From Rotaria macrura (lineage: Eukaryota > Rotifera > Eurotatoria > Philodinida > Philodinidae), in assembly GCA_900239685.1 (NCBI GenBank), contig OENT01000699.1, forward strand, positions 1-64,000: a stretch of DNA of 64,000 bases, written 5' to 3'. Below, piece by piece: positions 14,399 to 26,692 of this stretch (positions are counted from its first letter, which is position 1; the number at the start of each line of letters is the position of its first letter). The notes under the pieces were generated by a model. That model worked only from the letters and a program-made list of their open reading frames with translations. It had not been told where the DNA came from and ran no database searches. Position numbers and translations under genes: made by a program.

Positions 14399-14905
14399 TA
14401 TTGAAAAGAGAAGTATTGGACACATGGGGTCTATTTCAAAAGAGACTCTTAGTTCCTGTTAGTTTTGATGAGAGATCAGCAACAGATATGTATATACATT
14501 TAAACGACAATGTGAAGGACAAACGTCACTTTACACTGACTGCAATTAGTGTATTTATATTGAATATTTCAAAATAGCATTGATATTTTGTAAGGTTTTT
14601 TAGTAATTAATCATTTATCATACAAACATCCCGTCATGATTGGCGAAAATTAAGTGACATGTGACCAACAAAAATTCTCTACATGGGAAGTATTGAATTC
14701 ACAGTCGTTATCATAAGTATATGTTGAAGATGAGAAGGAGATTTAATTTCCGTTATAGCCAGATGTTCGATTTCGTCGTTCTCTGTTCTAATAGCTTATT
14801 TTAACAGTAACTCTGCGGTCTAGATTATTAGTTGAGTGATGATTATACATGCTAACTATCTATGAGGTCTGTTACAGATCAAGGTGTGTAAACTGTGAGG
14901 TCAAA

Positions 14906-14925
14906 CATATATATATATATATATA
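14906..14925. repeat. (AT)n microsatellite
   Basis: A short perfect AT dinucleotide run in intergenic sequence. Confidence 0.85.
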
Positions 14926-16953
14926 CGTAGGGATATATTGTGTACAAGGTTATCTCGCCAACGTTATGCGTTGTCTTTCACGTATACATTACAACTCATT
15001 TAGTCTTTCCCGTCATATTCATGTACATCTAACGGACATGGTTATTATTCACCATACGCAGGTGTAACGTTCTATTCTCTTCGAGGAATTTGGGCAGAAG
15101 AAAAAAAGAATTAGAGCATTCATTTGCATAGAGGTAATTTCAAATAAACTTTTGATTTAACAATGTAAATAAGCATATGCATTTGGTATGTATGTATAAT
15201 TGAAGCTGACATGAGTTTACAGACTCGGTCAGTATAAAAATAAAAAATCTATTTTGCAAGTGGCAACGATAGACATTGACATATAATGATATGCAAAGCA
15301 CATTCATTCATAGTCTGTCTTCTATATTTGTTTTGAGCGAAAACATAGGAGGCTTATGCATTTTTCATCACATCAATGGCATTGAAGATAATATGAAAAA
15401 AGAAATAGAATAAGTAATGTAACTAATCAGCCAAATACATGAATCAAGTGAGCAGAAGATGTATTTTTCAATGAAACAAATACCACTTCGATGAATTGGA
15501 AAAACAAGTGACAGTAGCACGTGATGTATTATTCGAAGAGAAAAAAAAGGCAATGCATTCATCGATCGATATAACGAATGACATATAGTTAACCTTCATT
15601 ACGACAACGACAAGACAAATGAGATTGACAATGAGACTAAGTGACGATAACAAGATTAGCCTGCTGTCACAATATCAAACTGAACTTATTGATCGATACA
15701 TATGACTACCATTATTTACGAAGGTCATGATTCGTTAAATTGAAATGCTTCAGATCATTTGATTGTTTTACACTAAAGTACCTATGGAATTAGAGATCAC
15801 AATAATTTCAAGTTAGAAGACTCTGAAACGATTGTCAATACTACGAATTTTATAAAATTGAAAAAGAAGCAAATATCATTTGATTCTTTTCTAGCTATAA
15901 TTCTTATCTGAAGATCTATTTTATCGACATTCTTGACATTCAGTTCAAGAACGCTTAGGCATATAATTCACTATGTCCTTGTCAAATACTTGACAAGTAA
16001 TTTTCTTGAAATGAACGAATATTAGATAAATACATCGATATAAAGTCAATTACTGTTTGCCTTTTTCTTTCTCGATAAATCGAATTCGATCTGAAAATAA
16101 AAGAGAACCCATCAATTTCAATTAAAGAAACTGTCATACATCGTCGAAATATATATTTACTAAAAAGGCTTCACAGTGCAATTGATTAATGAATCGTACT
16201 ATAATACTCGTATGTTTACTGATCTAAATATAAAATTGATTGTTGTTTGTCAACATAGATGCCGAGGAGAACTTATACTTTCATAAACCTTTCTATTTAA
16301 TCATGCAAATCAGAATGTGTTTGATTTATTTGATTTAGAAAAAAAACGCCACAGCTTAGATGACTATTCAGATCGTAATATTTATTTTAAATGCATTAAA
16401 CATGACTTATTAACTGTATACCTCAAATAATAAGAGTTTGAAATAAAATTCTTTAATGCTAGTCCATATGCTCGCACGCGATGATACAATTTTGGTGAAC
16501 ACAAACTTGAATTTAATATCCATGAAGCTTTTAAAGTTCAATGGATAACTGAGGTAATAGTTTGAAGCTTGTATTATATACAATTTTCACTCTCAATAGG
16601 AGAACATATAAAATTTTAAAATATCACCTACATGAAATAATTCAACGAATCTTGAGCAGCACAAAATTGACATTAAAAGTCATTCAATTCCACAAGGACA
16701 GTTGAAGTTATCATCAGTGATGCTTAAATATCGATATTGTAGAATACAAAGGGTGTCGTGATATTTTTCAACGAAGAAATATCATTCTGCTAAAAGAACG
16801 CATAATGAAAAGTATCGTAATGTGGTTGTCCAAAAGATCAACATGTTACTCAATTGGTAAGAATTGATACTTTAGTGTACTCATCTTAGTCTTGTATTAG
16901 TGCAAACCTGCGATATTCTCTCTCATTTATAGTCATAAGAGAATATAAATTAA

Positions 16954-16983
16954 TTTTCTTTTCTTTTCTTTTCTTTTCTTTTC
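16954..16983. repeat. (TTTTC)6 microsatellite
   Basis: Six uninterrupted copies of the pentanucleotide TTTTC. Confidence 0.92.
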
Positions 16984-18737
16984 ATTGGATAATATTTCAA
17001 AATGTCATGTACGTTAGAGACTTCAAGTATTAACTTACTTCTTCAAGGAGTAGTGTTCAGATTTCAGAGAAAAGAAAAAGATATCTGTTCCTCATAAATG
17101 ATCGGATTTCAGATGCTAAATACGAACATGCAAATAATATATGTTGAAAAAATATCGTAATAGCTAAAAATTCTTATAAAGTACACGCAATTATCTACGA
17201 ATTAAGTACAGCAATTTTGCATGATTTATTTGATATTCAATTTGATATTGAAAGAAAAACTCTAAGAAACCTTGAGCATGATTCATATGATTACATAAAA
17301 CGTTTTACTTCATTACCAATACTGCCAACACATAATAAATCAATATTCGTGTTACGGATAATCGTCGAGCTTGAATGTTCTAACTACTAGAATAGTTTCA
17401 GATATTTGATACATTTTCCGACAAGAATTCCTTCGAAACTATCTGAAAATAATCGTGATTTACCTAGCGTAGTAGGTTAATAAGAATACTTGTAACAATA
17501 TAGCTCCTTACAGAAGAAAATTATTTTGAAGAGAAGACCACTGTCAGACAAGAATGTTTTAAGATCAGTAGTTAACAAAACAAACAATGGCGCTGATTAT
17601 GAGAAATTGATTACGTGCAATGAAGAAGCAAGCTCATTTGTTTTTCACTACGGCATTTGAAAGTCTAATCTTTAATTTCCAAATATTTCAAAGTATTTCA
17701 TCTAAAATCTTAAATAATTACACTGGAAACTATCTTCTACTTGATCTATACTAAAGAACATAATGAAGGGAACGCATTCGTTTGATTGCCATCATTTTTA
17801 TCGTCCGTGTCATGAAAACACAGTTAATTGATCTTTCTAAATCATTTTGTTAACTCATAAAAAGATAACACGTAATAGATTGATATCTCTTGATTTATTG
17901 CATATGTATGTGCATCATGAGTTTTTGGCTTTTGATGATGGATATCAGTTGAAAAACGTTTGTGTTTTCTGACCCAATAGTTAGAATCTTAATTATACTA
18001 GCGGTATAAAAGTAGACATTTCTGTTATCATGGACAACGAATATTTTTTTATCTCTAGAATTCATTAAAAAAAACAACGGAAATCCTCATGAATTCTACA
18101 GCGTGTAATTAATTTTCTAATAATTGGTGAAAAAATCTATTAATGTTTTAGAAATCGTACACGTAGTTGTTGCAAGTAAACAGTTTAATGGAAAGTCAAT
18201 AAAAATTACATGTTTCACCTTGTCTCTTTCACGGTCTTTAACACTGTATTCGTTTACTTTTATACTTAGTTAGCAAGTAAGAAACGCATTACGTGCAATG
18301 ATATATTCACCTTGAAAAGTAAGTATTGCGTAAAACGATGAAAAATATATTACGCAAAATGTAATGTTTTTTCTCGATGATGGATAAATGAAATTGAGCG
18401 AAGATTTGGTTCTATTTTTTTTAGCTTGTTTGCATCAACATATATACCTTCACGGTCTAAAACATATAGAAATATACACACTTACATGTAAGAATCTAGC
18501 TAGCAATAAATCGACATTGTAAATTAAGTCGAACAGTGTGTTTTCGATGAGAAATTAAAGAAATCAAGTTCAATTCATATCAGATTAGACATCTTGCCTA
18601 TTTGTATTCAAGTGTACAAAACAACGTTCTTCGCTCTCCATTGTTATGCTCCAGAGATTCACATATTTATATGCACGCGTCAGCATATGAATTACGAAGA
18701 AATTATTCAGATAATTTCCTAACATTTTGTACTTGTA

Positions 18738-19263
18738 TAGGGGTGCAACAAATCTTGAATGGATTTGGGATTTGTCACCAAATCTCTGAGATGTGGACTT
18801 GAATTTGGTTTCTGGATGTGGGGTATGGTTAGAACTGAGTTCCTAGTTGTGAACTTCTTCTAAATTTTGATCACAGGATTGTTTATATTACTTTTTTCAG
18901 CTAAGATTTGGGATTTGGGGTTTGGACTTGGACTTGGGATTTGTTTTCGATCTAACATCTATCAAATTTTGTAGTCGTGCTACATTGAAACCAAATCTCA
19001 ATCCCAAACCCTACACAAATCCTAACCATAATGATACAGAACAAATCCCAAATCCAAATCTAAACCTGTACCAAATCTAAACAGTTTTATATCAAACTCT
19101 AAGAATTGATACTCTTCTCTCCCTTCTGAAACTTTATATTGAAAATTCTCATCAGATTTGGATAATTTAAGACCAAACCGAAACCGAAATCCAAATCTCC
19201 ATCGAGAAAAAATCCAAATCTATTTGCACCAAATCCCAAGGCCTTGGATTTGTTGCACTCCTA
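18738..19263. mobile_element. hAT-like miniature element (526 bp) with perfect 8-bp TSD
   Basis: The left end reads TAGGGGTGCAACAAATC and the right end, on the opposite strand, TAGGAGTGCAACAAATC: 17 bp with one mismatch, and the similarity continues inward through a shared GGGATTTG. The element is flanked by the exact 8-bp direct repeat TACTTGTA at 18730-18737 and 19264-19271. Terminal repeats starting TAGGGGTG with an 8-bp duplication are typical of the hAT superfamily. The interior has no ORF. Its left half is full of GGATTTG-type words and its right half of their complement CAAATCC, so the single strand could fold on itself. It is therefore a non-autonomous copy moved by a transposase encoded elsewhere. 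The intact target duplication points to a single, fairly clean insertion. Confidence 0.88.
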
Positions 19264-19271
19264 TACTTGTA

Positions 19272-20151
19272 TTAGTAATGTTCTTACCAATCATATGTAT
19301 TAAACTGAATTTCATGTATTAGATCTGTACGTTTATTTATACGGTAGAAAAGAAAATAGACTAGTTTTGCATTTGTAATTCAAATACTTTATCCGTTGAA
19401 TTTCACTCGTTTTCCAACTTTGCATAAACTACTAAGATTCAGTGCATTTCATACATTCTCATTTAATATTATATGTTTAAAATTCGATGGAGTTTCGATG
19501 TATATTAGAATCCAAAAATAAACATTGTATATCATGCGTGTAATTTCTATAATTGTTTGGTTGATGCTAAAATCTTGCCGGGTACTGATCACAAATTTCT
19601 AGTTGATAGTTTAATTTATTAGAATGTCATCTGAAAGCATTATCGTAATATACTGCCGATCGTTATTTTTCCAATGTTCGACATCGTGTTTCTTTTTGAA
19701 TTGCTAGAATATTCCTTATGATGATGTTCCCAATTGAGTCAGTTGAATTCTTTTGTTCGAGTAGATAGCTGTGAAATGTCGGTATATGGTGCAATCATGT
19801 TTTTATTGAATTGCGGAAATTTTCAATAAATTCATGTGATGTATATTCAGTTGTTTGTATAAATTGTGTAACTATTTTTAATCAGATCAGAACGTTTAAA
19901 AATTTCTTCAATAAAAGATTGTAGACTTTATATAAAATTTATTGTTCAACCCTACGCAATACCTTTAAGACATGAGTGACATCTGAATGTATTAGAATAT
20001 CAAAAATAAATAACCAATCGTATTTTTCTTTCTGTTGATGAGAGTTCTATGCTCGTCGATTTCATCCCGTAAAATTTTGGGTTTTCTTATGACTGTTATT
20101 CGATCTATATATTCATTGATTAGATCATTTATTCAAGCTGAAACAGTCAAA
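19272..20151. other. Upstream region of ERI1
   Basis: AT-rich sequence leading to the ERI1 start. An in-frame ATG at 20038 lies 38 codons before the preferred start and would add a hydrophobic, basic N-terminal extension (ILGFLMTVIRSIYSLIRSFI). No other feature is recognised. Confidence 0.4.
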
Positions 20152-23100
20152 ATGGCATCATCAAATACTTGTCATCAAAATGAAAATTCATTAGTACAAG
20201 AAAAGAAAAATTCTAAATCATCAAAAAATCATGTACGTCTTTGTTGTTAATTATTAATTGAATTATTTACTTTTGTATGTTTTTTTTTCCTATTACAAAA
20301 AAAAATAAGACTTATGATCTGGATTGGATAAAAAATACCAATGCGAAACCATTTTTAGCTGATGAACGGCATTCATTAAAAAAGCCAATTACAGATCCCG
20401 GCAGTCAAAAACGTTTAAGTAAATATAATGGACTTGTTAATCGTATGACATCTGCACAAGTCGATGATGAATTAAGAAGCCGGCAATTATCAACTAGGTT
20501 ATATAGCATGCATAGTTATTTTTAGAATTTGATTATGAAAATTAGTTATTTATTTGTGGTAGCCAGTGGTGACATGGAAATTCGACGTATTCGTTTGAAA
20601 CATTATTATAAAGCTCAAATAACATTGGGATCTGACAATCCGTTGAAAATGATTCAACAACATTTCGAATATATTGCTGTTGTGGACTTTGAAGCAACAT
20701 GTGATACTAATCAAGGCAATACTTATCCACATGAAATTATTGAATTTCCTATTGTTCTTATTAATGTGCAAGAGCAAACGATCGTAACTATTTAATCACA
20801 TAGAACAAATTGTATGTGAACCATTTTATTTCATTCAAGGTTGACAAATTTCAATCATATTGTCGACCAACAATTAATCCAATATTGTCAAATTTTTGTA
20901 CAGATTTAACTGGCATACAACAAGTATGTGTCTGTATGTTATGCTAATTAACTAGTAACCTTCAGGAAGAAAGAACAATGAACTATACATCCATTAGTCG
21001 TCATCTTTTCTTTTAGTAATTGGAGAGAATCGATGAACCATTGCTAACGGTTGTATTTCGTACATAGTCTCTATTTCTCGCTATGACTGTAATTATCTGG
21101 GAGAGAGATGCAAAAAGGCAATGAACGTCTTTTAATTCATAAAAAAATCTTTTTAGATGATGACCGAAAGATTTGAATGCTGTTAAAATTCTTGTTTTCT
21201 TTCGTTTATGGAGGCATATTACTTAAGTATAATCAGATTCCATACAGATTCTGTTACTAGGTTTGTCATTGAATATTCGCCTATCAACTCATTCATAAGA
21301 ACGACCTCAGAGATTTGTTGGAAATCAGTTTTGTCATGAGATTTTTCAAATCGTTTCTTTTTCTAAACTTCATATGCTACCAGACAGTGTACTAGAAAGT
21401 GGATGCGATGGAAATTTTTCGATTCGTCATATAGAGTTGAAACATATTTCGCCAAGGATACATCTTAATTTTTCCTATGCTTCAAATAATATTGTTCATC
21501 CTTTGGGAGTGGAAACATTTTTTACCGACTACTTATTTATAGATGTTAGTAAACTTTATTGAAAATCGATATCTTGTACAAAATATTAAAAAACTTAGCC
21601 ATAGTTTCACAATTATTGAAGTGCCTAAATTTTTAAGATGTGTAGATCAGGATCTATTCAGAATTAGGTAACGTCTTCGTGTGTAACTCTAAATGAAGAC
21701 ACAAAATATTTCATCCATGATACTAGTAGAATTTCGTAAGAATTCATTGAAATGCGCAATTCTTGTCAATATATTGACATTTTATACATGGAGTAGTTAC
21801 AATAGATGGAAGAATGCCTCGAAAATTTTAAATAGAAAAATATTGTATGTCGATGATATCAAGTATTTCTCCTAGTCAATTAGATTCATGCTGGTAGATT
21901 AAATATATATTATATCTCACTCACCGAATGTACGCAGTAATGTCGAAAGGAAAAATATCGGAAAGTTTGCAGACCGGAAGGATGAAATCCTATTAGAGTT
22001 GATATCGTAAAAATGGTCGAATGAAAACAGGACGGCCTGACAAATAATCAGAGAGCATGAGGCGTAAATGTTAAACATAATAATAACATATGCAATTTCG
22101 AATATAATATAAAGGAACCGTTTCAAAAATAAAATATAAGTAGAGATAAATTAATCATCACTTTCTCTGATTAAAAAAAAGAACAGTTACACAGATTAGA
22201 ACTTAAGCTGGTTATGTCCAGTTATCAGACTAATTGATAAAAGAAATGAAAAGAGTATACGCATGGATATCTAGCTGTATAAATACTGTGATATACCATA
22301 TTTTTGACACTCACTCCTACTATTATACAATGATATGTAACTACAAATGGTGGACTAACAACAGAAAACACATTCTGAACAACGTCGTTTTGATAGACTT
22401 GCTGACCATTGTGCAAATAATGAAATTAGTCGAGAAAAATATTTAGAAGAGTTGTTGTTTGTAGTCGCTAAAGATAAAAGGAAAATAAATATAAATTATT
22501 GATTGTTAGATATTTTCTTGTTAGATTATTTTTCACATAAAATGATTAAAAACATAGTTTTCGACATTGGTCAGGCATACCCACTCACCCTTAGATCATA
22601 TTCTTCTCTGCAGAAATTTATAAAACTTCATGAAGTTCAAGATACTTATCTATGGATACAGCTTTTCTTCTGTACTACTTTACGTTAGATTTTTCAAATA
22701 GTTAATAGTACCTCTGTTTCATTACTGGAGCACTTTTACTAATCTTCACTCTTATGATGAAATATGATGTGCGAAACTTGATTTTTACTTCTATATCAAT
22801 CAAAATAAAGTTCAAATAATCATCTGTTTCAGTCAATAAGAATAAACTATTCTTCTTCTAGCATCAAGTTGATCATGCTCCTACATTTCCTGAAGTTTTA
22901 CGTAATGTTGAAATTTGGCTCAACGAAAGAAATCTTTTATCACATAAACGCAAATGTGCATTTGCTACCGATGGGTGTGATAAATTAAGATAACATACAC
23001 AAATCTTTTATTATTTTATATTTTTTAATGTTTATTTTCAAGTCCATGGGATTTTGCAAAATTTCTTCGAATCCAATGCGGCTTCAGTTCTATACCATAT

Positions 23101-23553
23101 CCACGATGGGCTAAAAAATGGATTAATATTCGTAAAGAATTTTCTAGTTTCTATTCTGTACAACGATGTGGTATGAATACAAAGATGAAACATTGTTTCT
23201 CTTCATCCTTTTCGTTCTTTTATTTTAACATTAGGTCTTGAAAAAATGTTGCAAAGTCTTGGTTTCGTGTTTGATGGTCGTCACCATTCTGGTCTTGATG
23301 ATTCAATCAATATTGCTCGTATTGCTCTTGAATTAATGAAGGTTAGATATAGTTTTTAAAACTTTTTCAACTGACAATAGGAATTGTATTCCATTGAATT
23401 TTCTAGGATGGGTGTGTCCTTTTATTAAATGATGGTATTCGCGCATCGAATCCAAAATTCGTTGATTTAAATATAACCAACGATGATGAAATACATGATC
23501 ATGATGAAGAGGAAACAAAACTAGATGATAATTCAATTGTTTTAGATGAATAA
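20152..23553 (+). CDS. ERI1: 3'-5' exoribonuclease ERI1 (SAP + DEDDh)
   Basis: Eight exons (20152-20232, 20310-20497, 20567-20783, 20840-20923, 22862-22974, 23043-23170, 23235-23341, 23407-23553) join without a break to 354 aa, close to the vertebrate length. A SAP nucleic-acid-binding segment lies near residues 66-104. The DEDDh exonuclease follows: DFEATC gives D130 and E132, ATDGPWD gives D227, and GRHHSGLDD gives H288 and D293, so all five catalytic residues are present. In animals ERI1 trims the histone mRNA stem-loop end and 5.8S rRNA and degrades siRNAs. The ATG at 20152 sits in AAAATGG; an upstream in-frame ATG at 20038 is an alternative start. All introns are 56-77 nt except intron 4 (20924-22861, 1938 nt), in which I see no gene. 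EXOSC6 begins 129 bp after the stop on the same strand. Confidence 0.95.
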
Positions 23554-23585
23554 ACTATTCTTATCTTTGTTGAACTGTTTTCTCT

Positions 23586-23591
23586 AATAAA
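23586..23591 (+). promoter_or_regulatory. Polyadenylation signal AATAAA of ERI1
   Basis: A canonical hexamer lies 32 bases after the ERI1 stop and before the next start codon. Confidence 0.6.
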
Positions 23592-23663
23592 ATTTATAAA
23601 GCATTAAAAAATGACATTAACCAAGACAGAACTTTTAATGGTTTCTTATGTCTTTTCCTATAT

Positions 23664-23674
23664 ATAATTTCTAG
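23664..23674 (+). promoter_or_regulatory. Candidate trans-splice acceptor of EXOSC6
   Basis: The sequence ATAATTTCTAG ends 8 bases before the EXOSC6 ATG, downstream of the ERI1 poly(A) signal, and no 5' exon is visible for this intronless gene. That is the arrangement expected for a spliced-leader acceptor. It is inferred only. Confidence 0.4.
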
Positions 23675-23682
23675 AGTAAACC

Positions 23683-24420
23683 ATGGAACAACCAGATGAA
23701 TGTTTCGATCCGCTTCAATTTGCTGCCGATCTTGATTTATCAGAAACGAAAAAATTAAATATAGATGAAAAAGTGCACATTTCCAAAAGTCTCATAAATC
23801 AAGCAAATGGTTCATCATATATTGAACTATCATCAACTAAAGTAACATGTGCGATATATGGTCCACGTGAAGCATCATCAACATCAGATGAATCCTATTC
23901 GAAATGTTTACTTGAAACATCAATTAAGTTTTCTCCATTTGCTCGTCAACATCGTATCGATCCACTTTTAATACAATATGATAATGATGAAGATTGTGAA
24001 GAATCTGAATTGTGTTCACGTCTTGAAGAAGCACTTCTACCTTGTATACTTCTTCATAAGTATCCTAAAACGAAAATTGATATTATAATCGATGTTATTG
24101 AAGACGATGGACAACATTTACTTTCAGCCATTATACTTTCTGCTACAGTTGCATTGATTGATGCTTGTATTGAACTTTATGATACAGTTGTTGCTAAATC
24201 ATTAAAAACCAATGATTCATTATTTACATTATGTTATATGCCTAATTTAGCGCAAGTATCATGCTTATTTTTTGATGGTGAAGCAACATCAAACGATCTT
24301 GATCAATTGACTGATGAAGCTGTAAAACAATGTCAATTGTTACATAAAGCTATCTGTAAAGTTGTTATTAGTGATCTTAAATCAACTGTTGCCTTCAATC
24401 AAAAAATGGTTTCAAAATAG
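23683..24420 (+). CDS. EXOSC6: Exosome core subunit, RNase PH-like (EXOSC6/MTR3)
   Basis: An intronless 245-aa protein covering the whole RNase PH fold. Diagnostic segments are SYIELSSTKVTCAIYGPREA near residues 45-64, then CEESEL, a KYPKTKIDI strand and the hydrophobic helix leading to ACIELYDTVVA. These match EXOSC6 (MTR3) better than EXOSC4 or the RRP42/43/45 types. In the animal nine-subunit exosome, MTR3 is a non-catalytic ring subunit that pairs with RRP42, and RNA passes through the ring to the nuclease. It is somewhat shorter than the human protein, which has Gly/Ala-rich insertions. It lies 129 bp behind ERI1 on the same strand, has a TTTCTAG just before the ATG, and has AATAAA at 24633-24638 downstream. 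Another RNase PH-type subunit is the main alternative. Confidence 0.88.
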   Translation: MEQPDECFDPLQFAADLDLSETKKLNIDEKVHISKSLINQANGSSYIELSSTKVTCAIYGPREASSTSDESYSKCLLETSIKFSPFARQHRIDPLLIQYDNDEDCEESELCSRLEEALLPCILLHKYPKTKIDIIIDVIEDDGQHLLSAIILSATVALIDACIELYDTVVAKSLKTNDSLFTLCYMPNLAQVSCLFFDGEATSNDLDQLTDEAVKQCQLLHKAICKVVISDLKSTVAFNQKMVSK

Positions 24421-26692
24421 AACTGTTTGTTTCAAGATGTTTTAATGGATGACTATCATGCTAACGTGAATAAACGAAAAGAAATACACCATGAACATAT
24501 TCAGATTGCATTCTATTTATTAGGAAATGTGTTGAGAAAATTAACTGTTCAAATTTTAAATATGAATATTTTGTTGCTAACCTTGATTTTCATTCCATTC
24601 AATAGAATAACTTTAGACATTATTCGATGAAGAATAAAAACTTTGTTGAAACATTTATTTCATATTGCTCGGATAAAAATTGATTCTCCAATAAAACAAA
24701 AACGGACAAGTTTCTAATAACGAAATTAGAATAACTCATGGACTAACTATCTAAGAAAACAACACTTTTATATAATTATACGTGCAGATGGATAACTTTA
24801 TTTTCGAGAGATTAAATTTTATTATGAATACTATTTAATGTTTTCAAAGCTTATGCATTTCATAAAGCAAAATCGAGCAGTAAGAACCTTCAAATAATAT
24901 ACAATACGACATGACGATTTCTAACTTTTCTCCGTTGTTTACAAAAAATTGTTATTTCTATGATTAACAGTCTACTATGACAGAAAATAAATCTTCTGAA
25001 TTGTAAAATGAAAATAACGTCAACATATGTTGAATAGTCCGTAGGACTAAGTTCTATCCCATGTAAAAAAAAAAAGAATCATAAAATCGTATGATTATAA
25101 TCGATTTTTTCGTGATTTTTTGAACAACATCTTTTTTAAATGAGATATTAACGTCACAGAATGACCAAAACAAAACAAATACACAAAATGATCTGATATT
25201 TTCACCTAAGTTTTTATTTTTAACTATTCTGGAATAATATTGATTAAATCTTACACATAGTAATATAGTGATGTGGCTATTGGAAAAAACCTTGAATTTA
25301 ATGGCTAATAAAATGATCATCCTTGTATCATCGATTGTTGTTTGTTCGTTTCGTTTCACTGAGTAATCACTAGTTTATATTCAGATATCTGATGCAATCA
25401 AAACAGGATGAATTGCTATCTTTATCGATGATATGTTTTTTCTTCATCATGTGAACTGTATTGACATCGATCAATTGTGTTACTTGATTCGAAAAATAAC
25501 TACTATGTTAGTAAAGAACTTTAAAATAAACATCAGTTAGAATACAACTTAGTTTCGTCTTTCACTTACTGCTATTGATCAATAGACAGTAACATCATAC
25601 ATCGTAGTACTTCACAGATACATAACGACATCAAAAACGTGCTCGTAAAATCTAAAAACTGTATACATAGTAGGTTCAAGAGAATTTCTGTTTTTGTTGT
25701 TTGTCATCAGATCCATGTTGTCATATTTTATGCAATAAAAACACAGACTAAGCTAAATAAAGTTCAATGACGAAAGGCCAAAATCCATTTGCTATCGAAA
25801 ATTCAATTCAAAAGTAATAGCCTTTTCCCTTGTTATCAATAAATAAGACTCGCTGATTTTTATTGCAATGGATTCATTTCCATAGCTAATCTATATGATT
25901 ACATTGATCATATAGAGTGATGACTATTATGAAACATCAGACAATGCACCAGAGACTATTTCTCGTGTTTAATCGAAGAATACAGAAGCTAAGGAAACTG
26001 GGTGACAGTACGACGATGGTTTTGATCTCTAAATTTTTTCATTATCGATTTCAAAATATTATCTCAGAATAATACGTAAGCATTATTGCAACTGTTGCTA
26101 CTAAAGATCGAAAGTAAACCTCATTCTGGCTATTGGTTTTTGAATGCCATACTATTAATCCAAGCTATTCGTCAACTCTGTCATTGACTTATAACTATAA
26201 GAAAAAAAAGAATACAAAGATTAACGCAGACAATACATAAACACAACACCATTAGACATGAGAACAATAGTTTAAAAAGGATGCGTACTTTCATCAATAA
26301 ATGCACACATCTGTTCACAGTTCTTTCGATCATACACTAATTGGCTTTATTGTAAAGTAATTGCTTTGATCGTACATGGATCTAATTCATGTTCGAATGC
26401 AACTTACTAATTATTGATAAGAAGATTTCAGTATTATGTTGAAAGGCGAAAAACAAGACATGATGGAAAATACTTTTCCAAACATGAGCACACTCATTAC
26501 TTTTTTTCAGTGACATCTACAAGAATCGATTTTATATGTTCAATATCGTCTTTTGTCCAGTAAGTATCTATTGGATGGATAGAAAAATCGTCTGATTGTT
26601 ACTCGTTTCTTCTCATAATTGCTTTTATTTGCTTGATTATATCATTGCAATCTTTGTGAATTCTACTGCTTTATTGCCGGTTTCTTTTTAAG
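24421..26692. other. Intergenic region between EXOSC6 and Dishevelled
   Basis: It holds the EXOSC6 3' end (AATAAA at 24633-24638) and then about 2 kb of AT-rich sequence with only short scattered ORFs. A pyrimidine-rich tract ending in TTTTTAAG touches the Dishevelled ATG. Confidence 0.45.

Larger units (their letters stand above)
11780..18729. other. 7-kb stretch without a recognised gene
   Basis: The upstream side of the minus-strand gene at 9628-11779 lies here. It holds a purine-rich (GA) tract near 13195-13252, a GA run near 13905, and T/C-rich sequence near 14080-14290 that produces long but low-complexity ORFs. TA, TGAA and TTTTC microsatellites occur, listed separately. I see no conserved coding signal; regulatory sequence of the neighbouring gene is possible but not shown. 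Confidence 0.45.
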
